NCBI GenBank assembly: GCA_003184365.1
Contig: NKYR01000147.1
Span: forward strand, 18,504-82,503
Reading direction: 5' to 3'
DNA: 64,000 nucleotides
Origin: Evernia prunastri
Taxonomy: Eukaryota; Ascomycota; Lecanoromycetes; Lecanorales; Parmeliaceae
Made by a program: the position numbers and the translations under genes. The notes beneath the pieces are model-generated. The model searched no databases. It worked only from the letters and a program-made list of their open reading frames with translations, and was not told the origin of the DNA. This document shows, in pieces, positions 1-11,791 of this stretch. Position 1 is the first letter of the stretch. Every line of letters starts with the position of its first letter.

Positions 1-991
1 CCGAAGATTCAACCAGACTCTTGTCAATATGAGTCTCAACGCCAACAGTGATGGCAGCTAGAATGACTAAACCAACTACCATAGCCCCTTGGATATTGTC
101 GGTAACAAAAGATATACGAAACCCGCCGAGAGCTATGTGGAAAATAAGCAAAACTTCTTGACTGGCTCATCAATGGGACTCACAGGTGTAGATAGTGGTC
201 ACGGCGCACTCAACAATCACAGCAGGCAGACCGTTGAGCCCTGTTAAGGCATTGATAATTTGCTGAAGGGCAGAGAGCTCTGCAACCATATAGAGAAACA
301 GTGTGATGAGTCTGGAGTGATGGCTTCAGCATCATCTCCCTAAGCTGCTCCAGTGGTTACAATTCACGTTAATAGACTCAAATATAAGGCTGTCAAAATG
401 CCGCTGGATGATGAAACCGGAGTCAGTCTTGCTTTTTTGAGGGGTGTAGCGAGTCATGGAACACGTTTGGAGAGTGGAAACTCTCAAGTCGTGTCTCAAG
501 ACTCAATTCCTGGTTCAAAAGAGGAAACATAGACTGCGAAGATACGTACTATCTCTGTCTAGTCCATTCTGTCAAAACGAACCCCTCTGGACATTTTCTT
601 CGGATCATAGGGCCAAGAAAGCCGAATACCAAAAGTGGCAATGCCGACGAGAGAGTGTACACAATCAAGCCTTGGACGCCAGCGATTGTAGATATTTCGG
701 GATAAGAGAAGAGGATGCCCGATCCAAGAGCTGTAGCGTGTAAAGATTGGCCTATGGTCAGCCGGCTCAGGAAACAAAGTCTGGGGCACAATGGGTAAGC
801 GGCAGCACTTCCTCACGCAAGCATTGCCTTGTTCGAGTGTTTACGGTATTAATCTCAGCTTCATGCAAAAAAGATTTGGCTGGATCTCTCGAACACCTGG
901 AGAGAAGAGTTGGATCCAGCCTCGTCCCAATTTGCATTGCGCACCCGTAGTGAAGCCGCGCAGAACCTTTGCCCAGTGTCTCCTGTCCCAT
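1..991 (-). CDS. Sodium:solute symporter (urea/DUR3-like), 3' end beyond the window
   Basis: A plasma-membrane transporter of the SSS family, which couples solute uptake (urea or polyamines in DUR3 relatives) to an ion gradient. Exons I can place by splice sites and phase are 817-991, 550-751, 368-403 (a 36-nt micro-exon), 184-311 and 1-132. Conserved landmarks are IRRKCPEGFVLTEWTRQRYG, then MVAELSALQQIINALTGLNG, then VTDNIQGAMVVG. All match the family order, and phases agree across four introns with CTGAC-type branch sites. The C-terminal half lies left of position 1. The first exon is the weak point: from ATG 991 it reads AEINTVNTRT, comparable with the family's (E)FNTASR segment, but the expected first membrane helix is not obvious, so the true 5' end may differ. 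Substrate cannot be told from sequence. Confidence 0.75.
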
Positions 992-2584
992 CTCTCCTCA
1001 TTGAATGAGCACGGGTAGGTGGACTCTGGGCATTGGCCTGCGTTAATGCTGCAAATACGAACCTGGTCATGATCCCATGATTTGGTACTCGAGTCTGCCA
1101 TCTTCGTGCCCACTGCCGGCGCGGGCCGGACGAGAATCTGCGCTGGAACCTTGCTGCCGCTTCACGTAACGAGCGCTTATAAGGTCCGAGTATACTCACA
1201 CGAGGCGATGAAGTTGAGGGCAAGGGGAAAAGCTGAGCACTGGTTAGCCGTTTTCTTTCTTACATCAAGCCCCGGGTTGGACCTGTTGGCCAGAGCCAAG
1301 AGCAGGAAGTCAATGTGTGGCGTGTCTGACCCTTCTGTGTACGCAGTGCCGCTAAGAATTCTGATTTCGACTGGTTCCTCCAGTACCATGCAACACAAAG
1401 GCCCGAGATCCTGCGTTTCGAGAGGGCCAGATGTCAGCATACCTTGTCTGATATGGGGCATATGTGGGGCTGAACACACAAAAATGCGCCGTAAGTAAGG
1501 TAGATGATGGCATTCGATGCTTGGAATGATGGTTGGCCCATTGCGGGTCGTCTTCAGCCACTCGATTCCAAAGTCCCGATCTCTTGTAGAAAATTTACAA
1601 ACAGCAACAATCCTATCTCGGACCGAGGTTCCTTGCCCACTGTGTATCTATGATTAGTCATATAAGTAAGTCTAAAAATCGTTGCACACCGATCCTCGCT
1701 AAGCCCTACCAAGGTGTGCAACGACTTTTGTCTCCCACCCCTCCCACCCCTCGGAAGAGACCAAGATTCAGCTTTGCAGGTAGAAGCAGCGATGGCAATA
1801 AATCATTTGATACGTTCATTAACTTACAACGGTCGAACTTTACAATGCTGTACATTATTGTCCATTCAAATTAATCTTTGCCGAATTACTTGGAAGCTTC
1901 GAAGTTAGGTATGAAATCATTCAATTGGAAGCTCGTGCTATGCTGCTTTATATAATCGTCACGATTGCTGAGTATTGGCGAAAGTATGTTGCGAATGTTG
2001 GGAATGCCTTTGAGGCCAGAGCTAGGAAAATCGACACATAAGGTAGATAGGGAAAAGATGGAAAACGATCGCTGTATTTTAACATTGTCCTCTGGATCTC
2101 TAGATGTTACCCTCCACGCGCAAAGGCGGCTAGGCCGTTCTCATTGAAAGATCGCAGAACATCGGAAGATAAAACACTCTGCCTCTGGAGCAAACACTAA
2201 TGCGAGTTGAATAAGTTGTGATCGTGCTAGACTATCGTTAGCAACGTTAACAAAGTCAAATATAGTCAGGAGTGCATGCCGCATACCTCAGTCGTAAAAG
2301 AAAGTTTGCAGCAGCAATAGAAAGATAGTCTGCGCCTCAGCCAGTGTGCGCAAGACTCCACAGGTATCCCAGCTCAAAGTTGAACCCGAATATCCAGGGC
2401 GCGCGATGACACGATACGCTCAAAGAAGATGGATCCGTGAAGGACACGAACTGCAGAGCGTGCATCATCGAGACGGATTGACATGCAACGGGCGAAGATA
2501 AAGCAAGGGCTCGCAAGCCCGAATATGTGCCATGATTAGGTCCGGACGAGTTGACGACGATTGTGTGATACGGTTGTGAAAAGC
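992..2584. other. No gene recognised between symporter and RRM gene
   Basis: Only short overlapping open frames without recognisable motifs on either strand. It presumably holds the symporter promoter and the 3' flank of the RRM gene. No tRNA or repeat array was seen. Confidence 0.5.
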
Positions 2585-5012
2585 CTAAAAGGCTCCCTTC
2601 GACGGCGATGCGTTGTCGTTATCAGCACTGGCACTCGCAGGCGGCCACTGGTACGGACGAGGTGCTGGCTGCTGTGGGTTCTGAATGTACGAGGTGGGAG
2701 TCTGGAGATACTGGAAGTGACCCATCGCTGGAGCAGGGTACCCATTGCCGTGCGTTTGCAGACCTGCTGCAGCGTTGTTGTCGATCGGCGCCGCTGGCGT
2801 GGCGAACTGTCCGTACTGAGATAGATCGTATGGTTGATAGTAAGGGTACGGAGCATACACCGGCGGTGGCATAGCTTGTGTTTGGGCTCCTTGAGTCATA
2901 CCGAAATTATAGACACGCTGTAAGAGGTTCGCCATTTGCTCATGAGACTCGGCGAAGTATGGAGAGCCTGGGCTACCACCGGATGCGAAGACGCGGTCAC
3001 GGGGAGCGAAGGTGCCGCTGATTTCTTTACGCTCAACACGAAGACGATCGACTCCATACATCCTAGGGCTCGCCTGAACCGCAGCGACCGCCATATCAGG
3101 ACTGATGTATTGTATGAATGCGAAGCCGTTGACAACGGCTATCGAAAATCAGGCACTAGTGCGCCAATGGAGAGAGAATGGCTTACCGTGCACAGATGGC
3201 TTTCGAACGATCTCTATGTGCGTGATAGGACCGAAAGTTGAGAATATTTCGCGAAGGTGCGGATCCGTGGCACTGGATGGCAAGTTACCCACAAAGATAG
3301 AGCACAGGTCTGCATTAGCACGTCTAGATGCAGACTGCGGCGACGGCAGCATACGGCCAGGACTTGATCGCTGTCTGGGAGATAACGACGGGTATTGTCG
3401 GCCTCCTTGGCGAGAACGAACCTCTTCTGGCAAGGGGGGCTGCTCAAGCCTATACACTGGGTGATCTCGAAAGATCTTCTAAAAGTCAGCAGAGTAAGAG
3501 AAAAACAACGAATCGGTTAGCTCACCGCTTGCGCGTCACGGCAATCCTGGAAGTAGACGAACTTTACCCAGATACCGTCAGGTAGACGGAACATCTCTTT
3601 GTCAGTCTGTGAGCACAACCAAACGCTCTCAACTGGCCCGTGACGAGACAAGGCGTCGCGAGCTTCTGTCTCGGAGACTGGGCCTCCAGACACCTTGGAT
3701 AGGTATAAAGAGCCTGTAGTACAAAGACGTCAGCGCATATGGAATGGCGAAGAGCCAACGGTCCAGCTTACGGTTCACCTTGGCAACCTCTGTACGGCAT
3801 GGACGACCGTTGATGAGCATGCCTCGGCCGACAGCGATGGCGCGCTGAGCATCGTTCTTGTTCTGATAATGTCAGTACGGAAAGTGCATCCTGTGCGTCT
3901 TCCGCTTACCTCGTACTGAACAAAAGCAAATGGCATACCCCGTGCGTCACGTCTAATTTTGACGTAGCAAGTGCCGTACTGGAGGAACGCAATATGCACA
4001 TGATGCTCAAGCTGGTCATCAGACTGTGTCTGAACAAGACTTTACACTGTCAGCGATGTGTCTCTATGGATTGAAAATCGAGCTTACTTTGCGACGAAGA
4101 CACAAGCTCTTGGTGGCAGCATGGCTTGAGCATTGTCATTGGAAAGAGGAACCCCTGTTCGATCCCTACGAGGACTGAAGGGTACATTTTTGCCTTGCAA
4201 GATAAGCGCACTGGACCCATACAAGAGAGTGACGACTTGCCTTGACTGTGAGATTGCCCAGAAATGGCACTGGAGACGAACGGATCTTCTCCGTGATTCC
4301 CAGAGCGACGCACGAAGCTCCCATCCTTGTTGTTACGCCAAGTGGGGCTTTCGCGAATATCCTTGACACGGTCGGTGCTCGGGGATGAGGTTGTAGACGC
4401 TTTCCGATTGAGATTTCCGGCCTTGGATGGACTCAGCTGAGCTTCGTTGAATGTGCTTTGGTCTACACGTCGCTCTACTTCTGGAAGGTATTTTCCATCA
4501 CGCGCTGTTATCGGAGATCCAGAGATGGTCTCAATGGCAGGATCAATCTGCGCAGCCTGCAGAGAGTGAATTAAACCTGCCATGTGGTGGCCTTGGCTCG
4601 TTAGCTGAGGCTTCAAGACGGTAGTATGCGTCAAGTGTCGAGGACGAAAGGTATCTTGTCTGGCTTCAAGGAGAAATATGCAAAGTTCAAGCGCGAGCAA
4701 GACTCGAAGTCGTGATTCTCGTCAGAAGACAAAGCGAGGTGAATGGCGAGCAAAGAAAGACCTTATGCGCTTACCATGGCTGCCGACGTCCAATGGAGTA
4801 GCGGGAGAACTACCTCCAGCAATAGTATCGCCGTAAGTGCTAGCAGGGGAGGGTTCTACAAGAGACGTCTGCTTGGCCTTGGACGTAGAGGTAAGCTTGT
4901 CGGCGGAAGGTAGCGGGGCCTTGGATCCAGAACCGTTAGGACATACGCCAGTTTTGTCCGGTGTAGCTGGTGTGTGAGACATGTTGTCTTGCTGTACAAG
5001 GTGCCCTGGCAT
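2585..5012 (-). CDS. Three-RRM RNA-binding protein
   Basis: Predicted RNA-binding protein of about 649 residues in eight exons: 4775-5012, 4241-4591, 4088-4193, 3910-4039, 3772-3862, 3526-3713, 3187-3478 and 2585-3138. Phases agree at every junction. RRM1 follows LPPRACVFVAN and includes MPFAFVQYE. A second RRM-like unit contains RHGPVESVWLC and IWVKFVYFQDCRDA. The third contains DLCSIFVGNLP (RNP2) and, after splicing, VVNGFAFIQYI (RNP1). The N-terminus is disordered and Ser/Thr-rich, and the C-terminal 150 residues are Pro/Gln/Tyr-rich. This arrangement occurs in a conserved fungal RRM family of unknown targets. The start could also be the internal ATG at 4982. The first intron (4592-4774) is unusually long and its acceptor is my choice. 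The intron at 4194-4240 uses a GC donor. Confidence 0.85.
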
Positions 5013-6413
5013 TCTATGTCTATGATACAATTGGGGAAAAAGAGTGGCAAGTTCGTTTCGAGTGACTGCGGTCTTGCAAACCGTTGACGAGGTGGGTACG
5101 TGCTCTTTCTAAGGGTGATTGAGACTATGGAGAGAGCGTACAGCAGTGCCTGCAAGACTGTGGAGTACAAGCGTGTATGTGTGTGTAGAAGGGAAAGGAA
5201 GAAAAGGAGGAGGTTTCTGAAGTGGGGAACAATACTCTTCTTATAGGCTAAACCACCTTGATCTGCCACTATTTTTCAACGCTACTTTACTTTTCCCTAA
5301 TCTTGGTCCAAGGGGTTCTAATTTTTTCGCTAAGTGCAGTGTGAAGCAGCTTAAACAGCTCAACAAGTCTACTGGTAATAGCTAGAGGGATATGTGTTTG
5401 AACAGCCTCTAATGGTTAGGCTTCGAAGTATTAGCAATTACAAGTGACGCTAGATCCTTAGAATGGCTAGCATGTGTCTACAAGGCAGATCGACAACGTG
5501 GATTCCTGGTCGGAAAGTACCTTAAGCATTGTCCTATAGGAGCAGGATGGACTTCTTCCACCCCGTCTTTGTGTGTTCAAGTCAATCATTGCGGTCGTAG
5601 TACCAATTGTTTCAAAAGATTCATCCCCCAGCTCTTGCAAAGCTTACCGCGAGCAAAGAATACCAAATTTGGAGATAGCAGAGGCATCTGCAGACACAAA
5701 TGCAGCTCTCGTCTCTAAGGGACGCAGGTCAGAGCCAGAAGGTTTTGTGAAATGAGCGACTGAAAAATGTCTTGTGAGTTGGTGATGGCTCTCCCTCTGC
5801 TCGGCATTTGTCAATGCTATTAAACAGCCATACAAGTTCTTTCTCAAATCTTGAAAACGTACTGGGATTTCACAGCAGTTCGATCAGCTCAGTAGTCTCA
5901 AGGGTAGACATTGAGCTTTTTCTCACAAGCCTGGGATAGCAGTTTGAAGACCAGGTATACAAGTAGACATAATATGAGAATACAGTCTCGTTCTCCATTG
6001 TTCTCTGTCCTCACACACTCTCTGGATGATCTTAGAGTTAAAGTCGGAGCACGTAAGTTACGGTAAGTAGATTTACTTTAGACGTGGGAAAGTCGCTTGA
6101 AATTCACTTTTCGATATTCCCTCCCGAGGCTCCGTAAAGTACTGACAGGATACTTTTATTGACATTACTAATCTTATCTTGCCGCAATTAAACGATCAAC
6201 GCTACTCATCTAAGTACTTTACTTAACTTTACTTAAATACAGTATCCTGGGTTCAATTGTATATCACTATTTTTTACCTGTTCATTGCTGCACCAGCGCT
6301 TCTTAATCCTACTTGGAGCTGAACCCAGAATATCAAGATACACTCCTGATAACACAAGGCAAGGTATCCAAAGTTAGCTGTGTGACAAGATAAGGATTCA
6401 TCTGCTCGAAACG
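5013..6413. other. Intergenic, no gene recognised
   Basis: Divergent promoter region between the RRM gene and CIA30. Short open frames here have no family signature. Part of it (about 6060-6300) is AT-rich with repeated 'actttact' words. Confidence 0.5.
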
Positions 6414-7225
6414 ATGCGGGCTTCATCACGTCTGCTTGCCCCAGGCTTCACAAAACGAAGCCTAGACGAGTTGAAGAGGTTTACTAAAATCGGTACGCCC
6501 TTCGTTGACCTTGATGCTACTAATATGCTTTCCCAGAAGATGCAACCGCAGCTAACCCTCCTGACCGTATAGCCCTGACTCAAGAAGGCATCCATGGTCC
6601 AATGACCTCATTCTCTCTCTTGGATTTTTCAGATCCCGATACTATCTCAGCCTGCAAGACCATGTCAGATGCCGATATAGGAGGGTTTTCTAATGCCTTC
6701 CTTGATCACATTCCCAACACCTCCTCACAACCAGCACATGCGCGATTCCACGGTTCAATATCCACAGACCTTCCGCGGAATAGGCCGCAAGTACAGCGTA
6801 CAGGCTATGCTGGTTGGCGAAATAAGGACCGTCCGCCTACACTGTTTGGTAAGAGTCTTTGGGACGTTGACCCATATACATACCTCGCACTTCGGGTCAA
6901 GTCGGACGGAAGAAGGTATTTTGTGAACGTGCAAACAGAATCCATAGTACATACTGATTTACATCAACATCGATTGCATGCTCGGAAGCCAGGCGAGTGG
7001 GAGACTGTACTCATTGAAATCAACGCCTTTGTCAGGACAAATCACGGAGAGGTCGTGGAGCCGCAAACCGAGATGATGAGGCAGAAGGTTCGGACGGTGG
7101 GCGTCAGTCTTACGGACCGCGTTCCTGGACCTTTTGATCTGGCTATCAGCATGGTGTGGGCCTCAAATGGTGATGAGAGAGGCGACAAGTCCGCGGATGC
7201 AGGGGAGCCGGAGAGAGCAGTATAG
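6414..7225 (+). CDS. cia30: CIA30 family, mitochondrial complex I intermediate-associated protein
   Basis: Assembly factor for NADH:ubiquinone oxidoreductase, acting in the mitochondrial matrix on the membrane-arm intermediate. Two exons, 6414-6492 and 6537-7225, joined across a 44-nt intron with a CTAAT branch, give 255 residues. The first exon encodes a short Arg-rich, acid-free start (MRASSRLLAP) fitting a targeting presequence. Residues about 60-235 carry the CIA30 domain, with the GYAGWRNK, DPYTYLALRVKSDGRRYFVNVQ and GVSLTDRVPGPFDL blocks. Neighbour of APC5, as in other ascomycete MAT regions. No lesion seen. Confidence 0.88.
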
Positions 7226-7862
7226 TACCAATGCAAGACCGACATTCTGCAAGCATGGATATGGCAAGCCTGCCAAAAGCTAGCGCCTGATTCAGTGTGG
7301 TACAGAGCCAATATGTATAAGCGGAAAAGGTTAGCGAGCCTCGGTTGCTTCTCTGCTTTTTACGCTGATCCAGAATTACTCGCTTCGGTTTTCAGCGCCG
7401 TCTCAATCCTTGACCGTCAGATACAAACCGAAGAGATTGCGGCCTGAGCGCGGTCTCTTGGTGTAAGTAATCCGTAGGGTGTTGGGTGGAAATAATGGAG
7501 ATCGAGACGGCCGCTCTCCTACCCGTAGAATCATAGACTGTGTTGGCGGCTATCATTCACAACGCTTTGAGCGAACTATGATCTACATAGCATAATTGTA
7601 GTAATCAAGCATAACAGTTGCAAGCTACTGTATTACTTGACATTACATGGCTGGCTCTATTCGTGTCATGAATGGAAGCGCCTTCCTCATAGTATGGTGG
7701 TGTGAAACTTAGTATCCCATCACTACCACGACTTCTACATTATTAACACCTCCCAAACAGTTCGTCTCTCCTCTTTTCTTGCGATTCGAGCCTTGCCTCC
7801 AGAACTTATGCTTTGAGAAATGACCACGCTATGTTCATCTCCTGTCTTGATCTCAATGTAGC
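7226..7862. other. Intergenic between CIA30 and APC5
   Basis: 637 bases holding the CIA30 3' flank and the APC5 promoter. No coding or RNA signal recognised. Confidence 0.5.
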
Positions 7863-10477
7863 ATGTCGCGCTATTTGACGCCTTCCAAAATTGGGCTTCT
7901 TGCCTTAATATCGTTGTATACAGAATCTGTCGTTCCATCAGCGGCGACGATTCCTGTCCTATCATTTCTTGTCTCTCATGTCCTTCCAATCAGCTCGGCG
8001 GACGTTCATAATAAGACATCCCAGCAATCGCGCCATATTACGCTCACTATTGGAGACTTCCAGAAAGCCACCATCAGTCATGTCTCCGGCATTCCTGGGA
8101 GGACTGTTTGGGACCTACTGCTAAATAAACTGTGGGAGCTTAATTCGCTCGACGCTTTACACGTCTTCTTTGACACCCTTTCGACACTGCTTCAGAAAAC
8201 GCCAGAGGGCGAGCAGCAGCGTACCGAGAATGGGGTGAAGTCCAATCCAAACAATATGCGGCTATCTCGAGCCTCGCCGTTGGGTTCTTTTGTAAGAAGA
8301 GCCCAACTTGAATTTACCAGACTGCCGTTCCATGACGGTGTAGCGTTGTGGAGACACTTGGTCGCCTACCGCGCACCAACGCTTCCACATTGGAAGAAAA
8401 GGAACCAGGCTGGTCACACCAGCTTCGATGCAAACCTACAAGACGGATATCTAGGTTTGGAAGATCGATTGACTGATATTGTCTACGGTGATCTCGCCCA
8501 TGGAATTAAGCACGACGCAAGTATTAGCACAGAAGACGTGGAAAAGCTCCTAGAGCATCAGATCGATCAGATGCAGAGTACGCTGGGATTCACTCGAGGA
8601 GGTAAAGAATTCACTGACTGGGTAATAGGAATGGGTAACCGGCTTCCCCAAGCAATGAAGGCAAAGTTTCGGGCAATGCTCGACGACGGCGTGACCTTGC
8701 CTAACTTGTCCCACTACGTAACGTGAGTATCATTTCTAAAATACTGGACAAATCACTCAACCCTTATCAGTTTCCTTGACGCATGGAGATCAGGCGATTA
8801 CCCATCATCCTTCGACAATCTGCACCGGTACTTTGACTATACCATGCATAATCGCGATCGTACTTTCTACCAGTATGCCCTACTTAATCTTGCCATCCTT
8901 CATGCAGACTTTGGTTGTCACTCTGAAGCATTAACTGCAATGCAAGAAACTATATCTACTGCGAGGGAAAATGGTGACATGGGATGTCTCAATTATAGTC
9001 TGAGCTGGCTGTATCATTTCGGTAAAGCACATCCGCAGGAAATGGATAATGTTCGGAAGAAAGGGGTGCTTGGGACAGAGAGAGAAGCTCTGTCTTTCCT
9101 TAAGGCGAAAGCTAAGGAGACAAGCATGTGGGGTCTCTTAAGCACGTCCTTGCTCAGTGAGGCCAAGTTGGCCCTTACCAATGTAAGAACTGTACCAGAT
9201 CTGCGTTTATTTCTAGCGGTGCTCTCTGCCTAACCTGTACTGTCAATAGGGTGACAGCGTAGCGCAAGCTTTCGAGTGTATCGTCAAATCTTCACATCTA
9301 AACGTGACAAAGGATGTCGCAAATGCTATTGGCAGCCAGATGTCGATGCAATCATCCATTTTCGGGAGACTTGGTATGTGTTCTGTCTTCTAAGAAATCA
9401 TTAAGTCATCCTCTAACTACGAGCAGGCGTAAGCTGCCAAGCCTGGCTGACTGGAGAAATCTTCCTTCTGTGCTATAGCGATCAGTCCCCTGTCGAAGAC
9501 GTCGTACACTGTATCTGCAAAAGCGCACTATTGGTGGGCATCTCCGTTATGACTCAAAATAATGATTGCTTAAAACATTGGGTAGCTTGCTCAAAGAGGA
9601 CGATACGAGGATGCTCTTACTCGCATGGAAGAGGTCGACGAGGAGAATCTGAGGACTCTTAGACATTCACAATATTGGACATCCAATCTGGGTCTAATCA
9701 AACTGCGGAGATATTTGCATCGGTTCGTAGGTTATGTTGTACGACGATCGCTCTGACTCAATTCTCAGGGGCAACATGGTTGCAGCCGAAACAGTCCTTG
9801 CACAACTACAGGCTCCACAAAATCCATGTCAAGATGTGCGTTTTACTATCCTGACTCTGGAAATTGATCTCAACATGCGGCGTGGCAACTATTCAAAGGC
9901 TATGGATATCCTGGAAAAGCTGGCCAGCAAATTGAACGATGGAGAAGCAGACATCTTTCAGCGCATCAAAGTCATGAATCTGAAAGCGCGGATCTATGAC
10001 AAGGCAGGCATACCCCAAAAGGGCTTCTCTGTTGCTCTACGTGCCGCAAACCTTGCACATCGAGCTAGACTACTGCCAGCGCTCTGGGAGGCCGTTGGCG
10101 CAATATGCGCGATCTTAATCAGCCTAACGGAATTCAGCGCAGCTGCAAAGCTATTGGAGAGTATCGCACCGCAGACTCTCGAGTGCGAAGACTGCAATCT
10201 GTCAGCACAGACGTTCGCCCTACTTGCTGACGCTCATGTAGGAATGGCTGGGCAAGCAGAAGCCGAGACACTGCCGCGCAAAGAACACCTGACAAAGGCT
10301 CTAGATCACATTGGACGCTCTTTCGACGACTTTTCGAGGATCGAGGACGTCAAAGGACAGTGTGAGATGATGGCTAAGAAGGCCACTATTATGCATCTGA
10401 ATGGGGACCCAGTCCTAGCCAACGATTGTGCAGCAAAGTATCTAGATATTAAGAAAGCTGCAAAGGATCGGATGTAA
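7863..10477 (+). CDS. apc5: Anaphase-promoting complex subunit 5
   Basis: Scaffold subunit of the APC/C ubiquitin ligase that drives mitotic exit. Six exons with consistent phases: 7863-8722, 8771-9182, 9250-9373, 9427-9533, 9586-9722 and 9769-10477, giving 782 residues. Residues 1-90 are the conserved N-terminal helical region. The Apc5 domain covers about residues 290-375, including the YPSSFDNLHRYFDYTM and YALLNLAILHADFG blocks. A run of TPR-like helices follows to the C-terminus. Two donors are weaker than usual (gtgggc after 9533, gttcgt after 9722). Sits between CIA30 and COX13 as in many Pezizomycotina MAT regions, which supports the assignment. Confidence 0.9.
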
Positions 10478-10973
10478 TTATTTTCAGTCTTGCGAGGATA
10501 CTTTCGAGCAGGCATAGAATAACAGTGCTCGTGGGATAAAATTCGTAGCATCAGCCACAATTCCATCAGTTGTAATTCTCAGTTCGAGCTTGTATCATGG
10601 GCATTTGATCAAGGCAGGTGATCAGGGACAAGCAGAATGCTATGAGACCGAATTCTGAACCGCACGCTACACACGGACAACCAAAGAGTCCCCTTGTCTC
10701 CTTCCCATAGCCTATGTTCCTAATTCAACGTCCTCTAGCACCTTACCTGCGGCCCCTCGATCTATTCATCTTTGCGATGGTAGTTGACCTTTGGATTCCA
10801 GCTAGAAACCATTCGTCAGCATGTGTCTACCCCCATGAGCTCCCACGTGTCTCAATTCCCATGTATTTGCGCTTGCAAGGTATCTTTGGAGAATGTAACC
10901 TCGATAAATCTCCCACAAGCTCTAGTCTCAAAGCTATAGCGGAGAGCGTTGCTCGATGTGAACGGAAAGGACC
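10478..10973. other. Convergent 3' flanks of APC5 and COX13
   Basis: APC5 and COX13 converge here. No additional gene was recognised in these 496 bases. Confidence 0.5.
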
Positions 10974-11528
10974 TTACAATAGCGTCTGAGATTACGCCGT
11001 AGACGTCAGCATTGTTTCGGCAACCGGAAAAAGGAAGCCGACCTTGTCGCCATCACCCCAGGGGTAGGCTTTTGTCCGGATGTTCATGTAGGGATACTGA
11101 ACTCTTTCCTCCAAGGGAGGCATGTGTTCCCAATGTTCCCAGTGCTCATCCCACAAGTTCTTCGCATTGAGAGAGCCTATGATGAGGGCAGGTACGACGA
11201 TACTGTTCTTATGTGAGCCATTTGCTTCCCTACTGGCGTCCTCGGAGTGCAATACTAGATGCAGAGTTTCCGCCAAAGATCTGAATTTGATATTGTAAGC
11301 ATATGATGTTTAACCTGTTCATGGCATCAGAGGGTCCTCACCCGCTGATTGAGCTGCATGATGCTTGACAGCAAGTCTCTCTCTATTGAAGGCATTGTCC
11401 ATCGGGCCAACGAGCTTCGGGGGTTCAGTGCTAGCGAAGCGGCGCTGGAGGCTGCTGCGAAGATTGGGGCATTGCTGCTGCCTACGGGCAAGCTTTAAAA
11501 CGCGTAGGACCGAAGGCCGTGGAAGCAT
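10974..11528 (-). CDS. cox13: Cytochrome c oxidase subunit VIa
   Basis: Small nuclear-encoded subunit of respiratory complex IV in the inner mitochondrial membrane. Exons 11342-11528, 11256-11280 (25 nt), 11043-11202 and 10974-10985. The product has an Arg-rich presequence ending near RRFAST, the LWRKLCIY start of the mature core, a membrane helix around VVPALIIGSLNAK, and the family signature NLWDEHWEHWEHMPPLEER followed by IRTKAYPWGDGDK. The last intron, with an unusual gtcggc donor, leads to a 3-residue terminal exon (TLL). If it is not spliced, the frame instead ends 16 residues after GDGDK near position 10992. ATG 11528 is the first true ATG in frame. Divergent from APN2 across 263 bases. 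Confidence 0.88.
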
Positions 11529-11791
11529 GTTTGTCGTCACTTGACTCCGGAACACAGCTGAAGCTGATTTCTTTATTGTTCGAGGGGTTGGATGCGAATG
11601 GCTGTTCCCCGGCGAAACATCGGAGCTCTGTTCATGTCACGTGGTTACGTGGGAAGGTTGTAGGGTGGTGGGATTTGCGTTTTCTACAAGTGACAGGCGC
11701 CTTGAGAGTAGTGAATTCCTCACGAAGAGTTGAGGTCCTCCTACCATTAGGTTGAACAAGCCATGAAGCGTCGGAAAAGAATACTTGCATC
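11529..11791. promoter_or_regulatory. Shared divergent promoter COX13/APN2
   Basis: The 263 bases between two divergently transcribed conserved genes must hold both promoters. No specific site was identified. The arrangement is the conserved feature. Confidence 0.55.

Noticed and set aside
1082..1498. 138-codon plus-strand frame
   Set aside because: No motif, low-quality composition, and it overlaps nothing conserved. Treated as chance.
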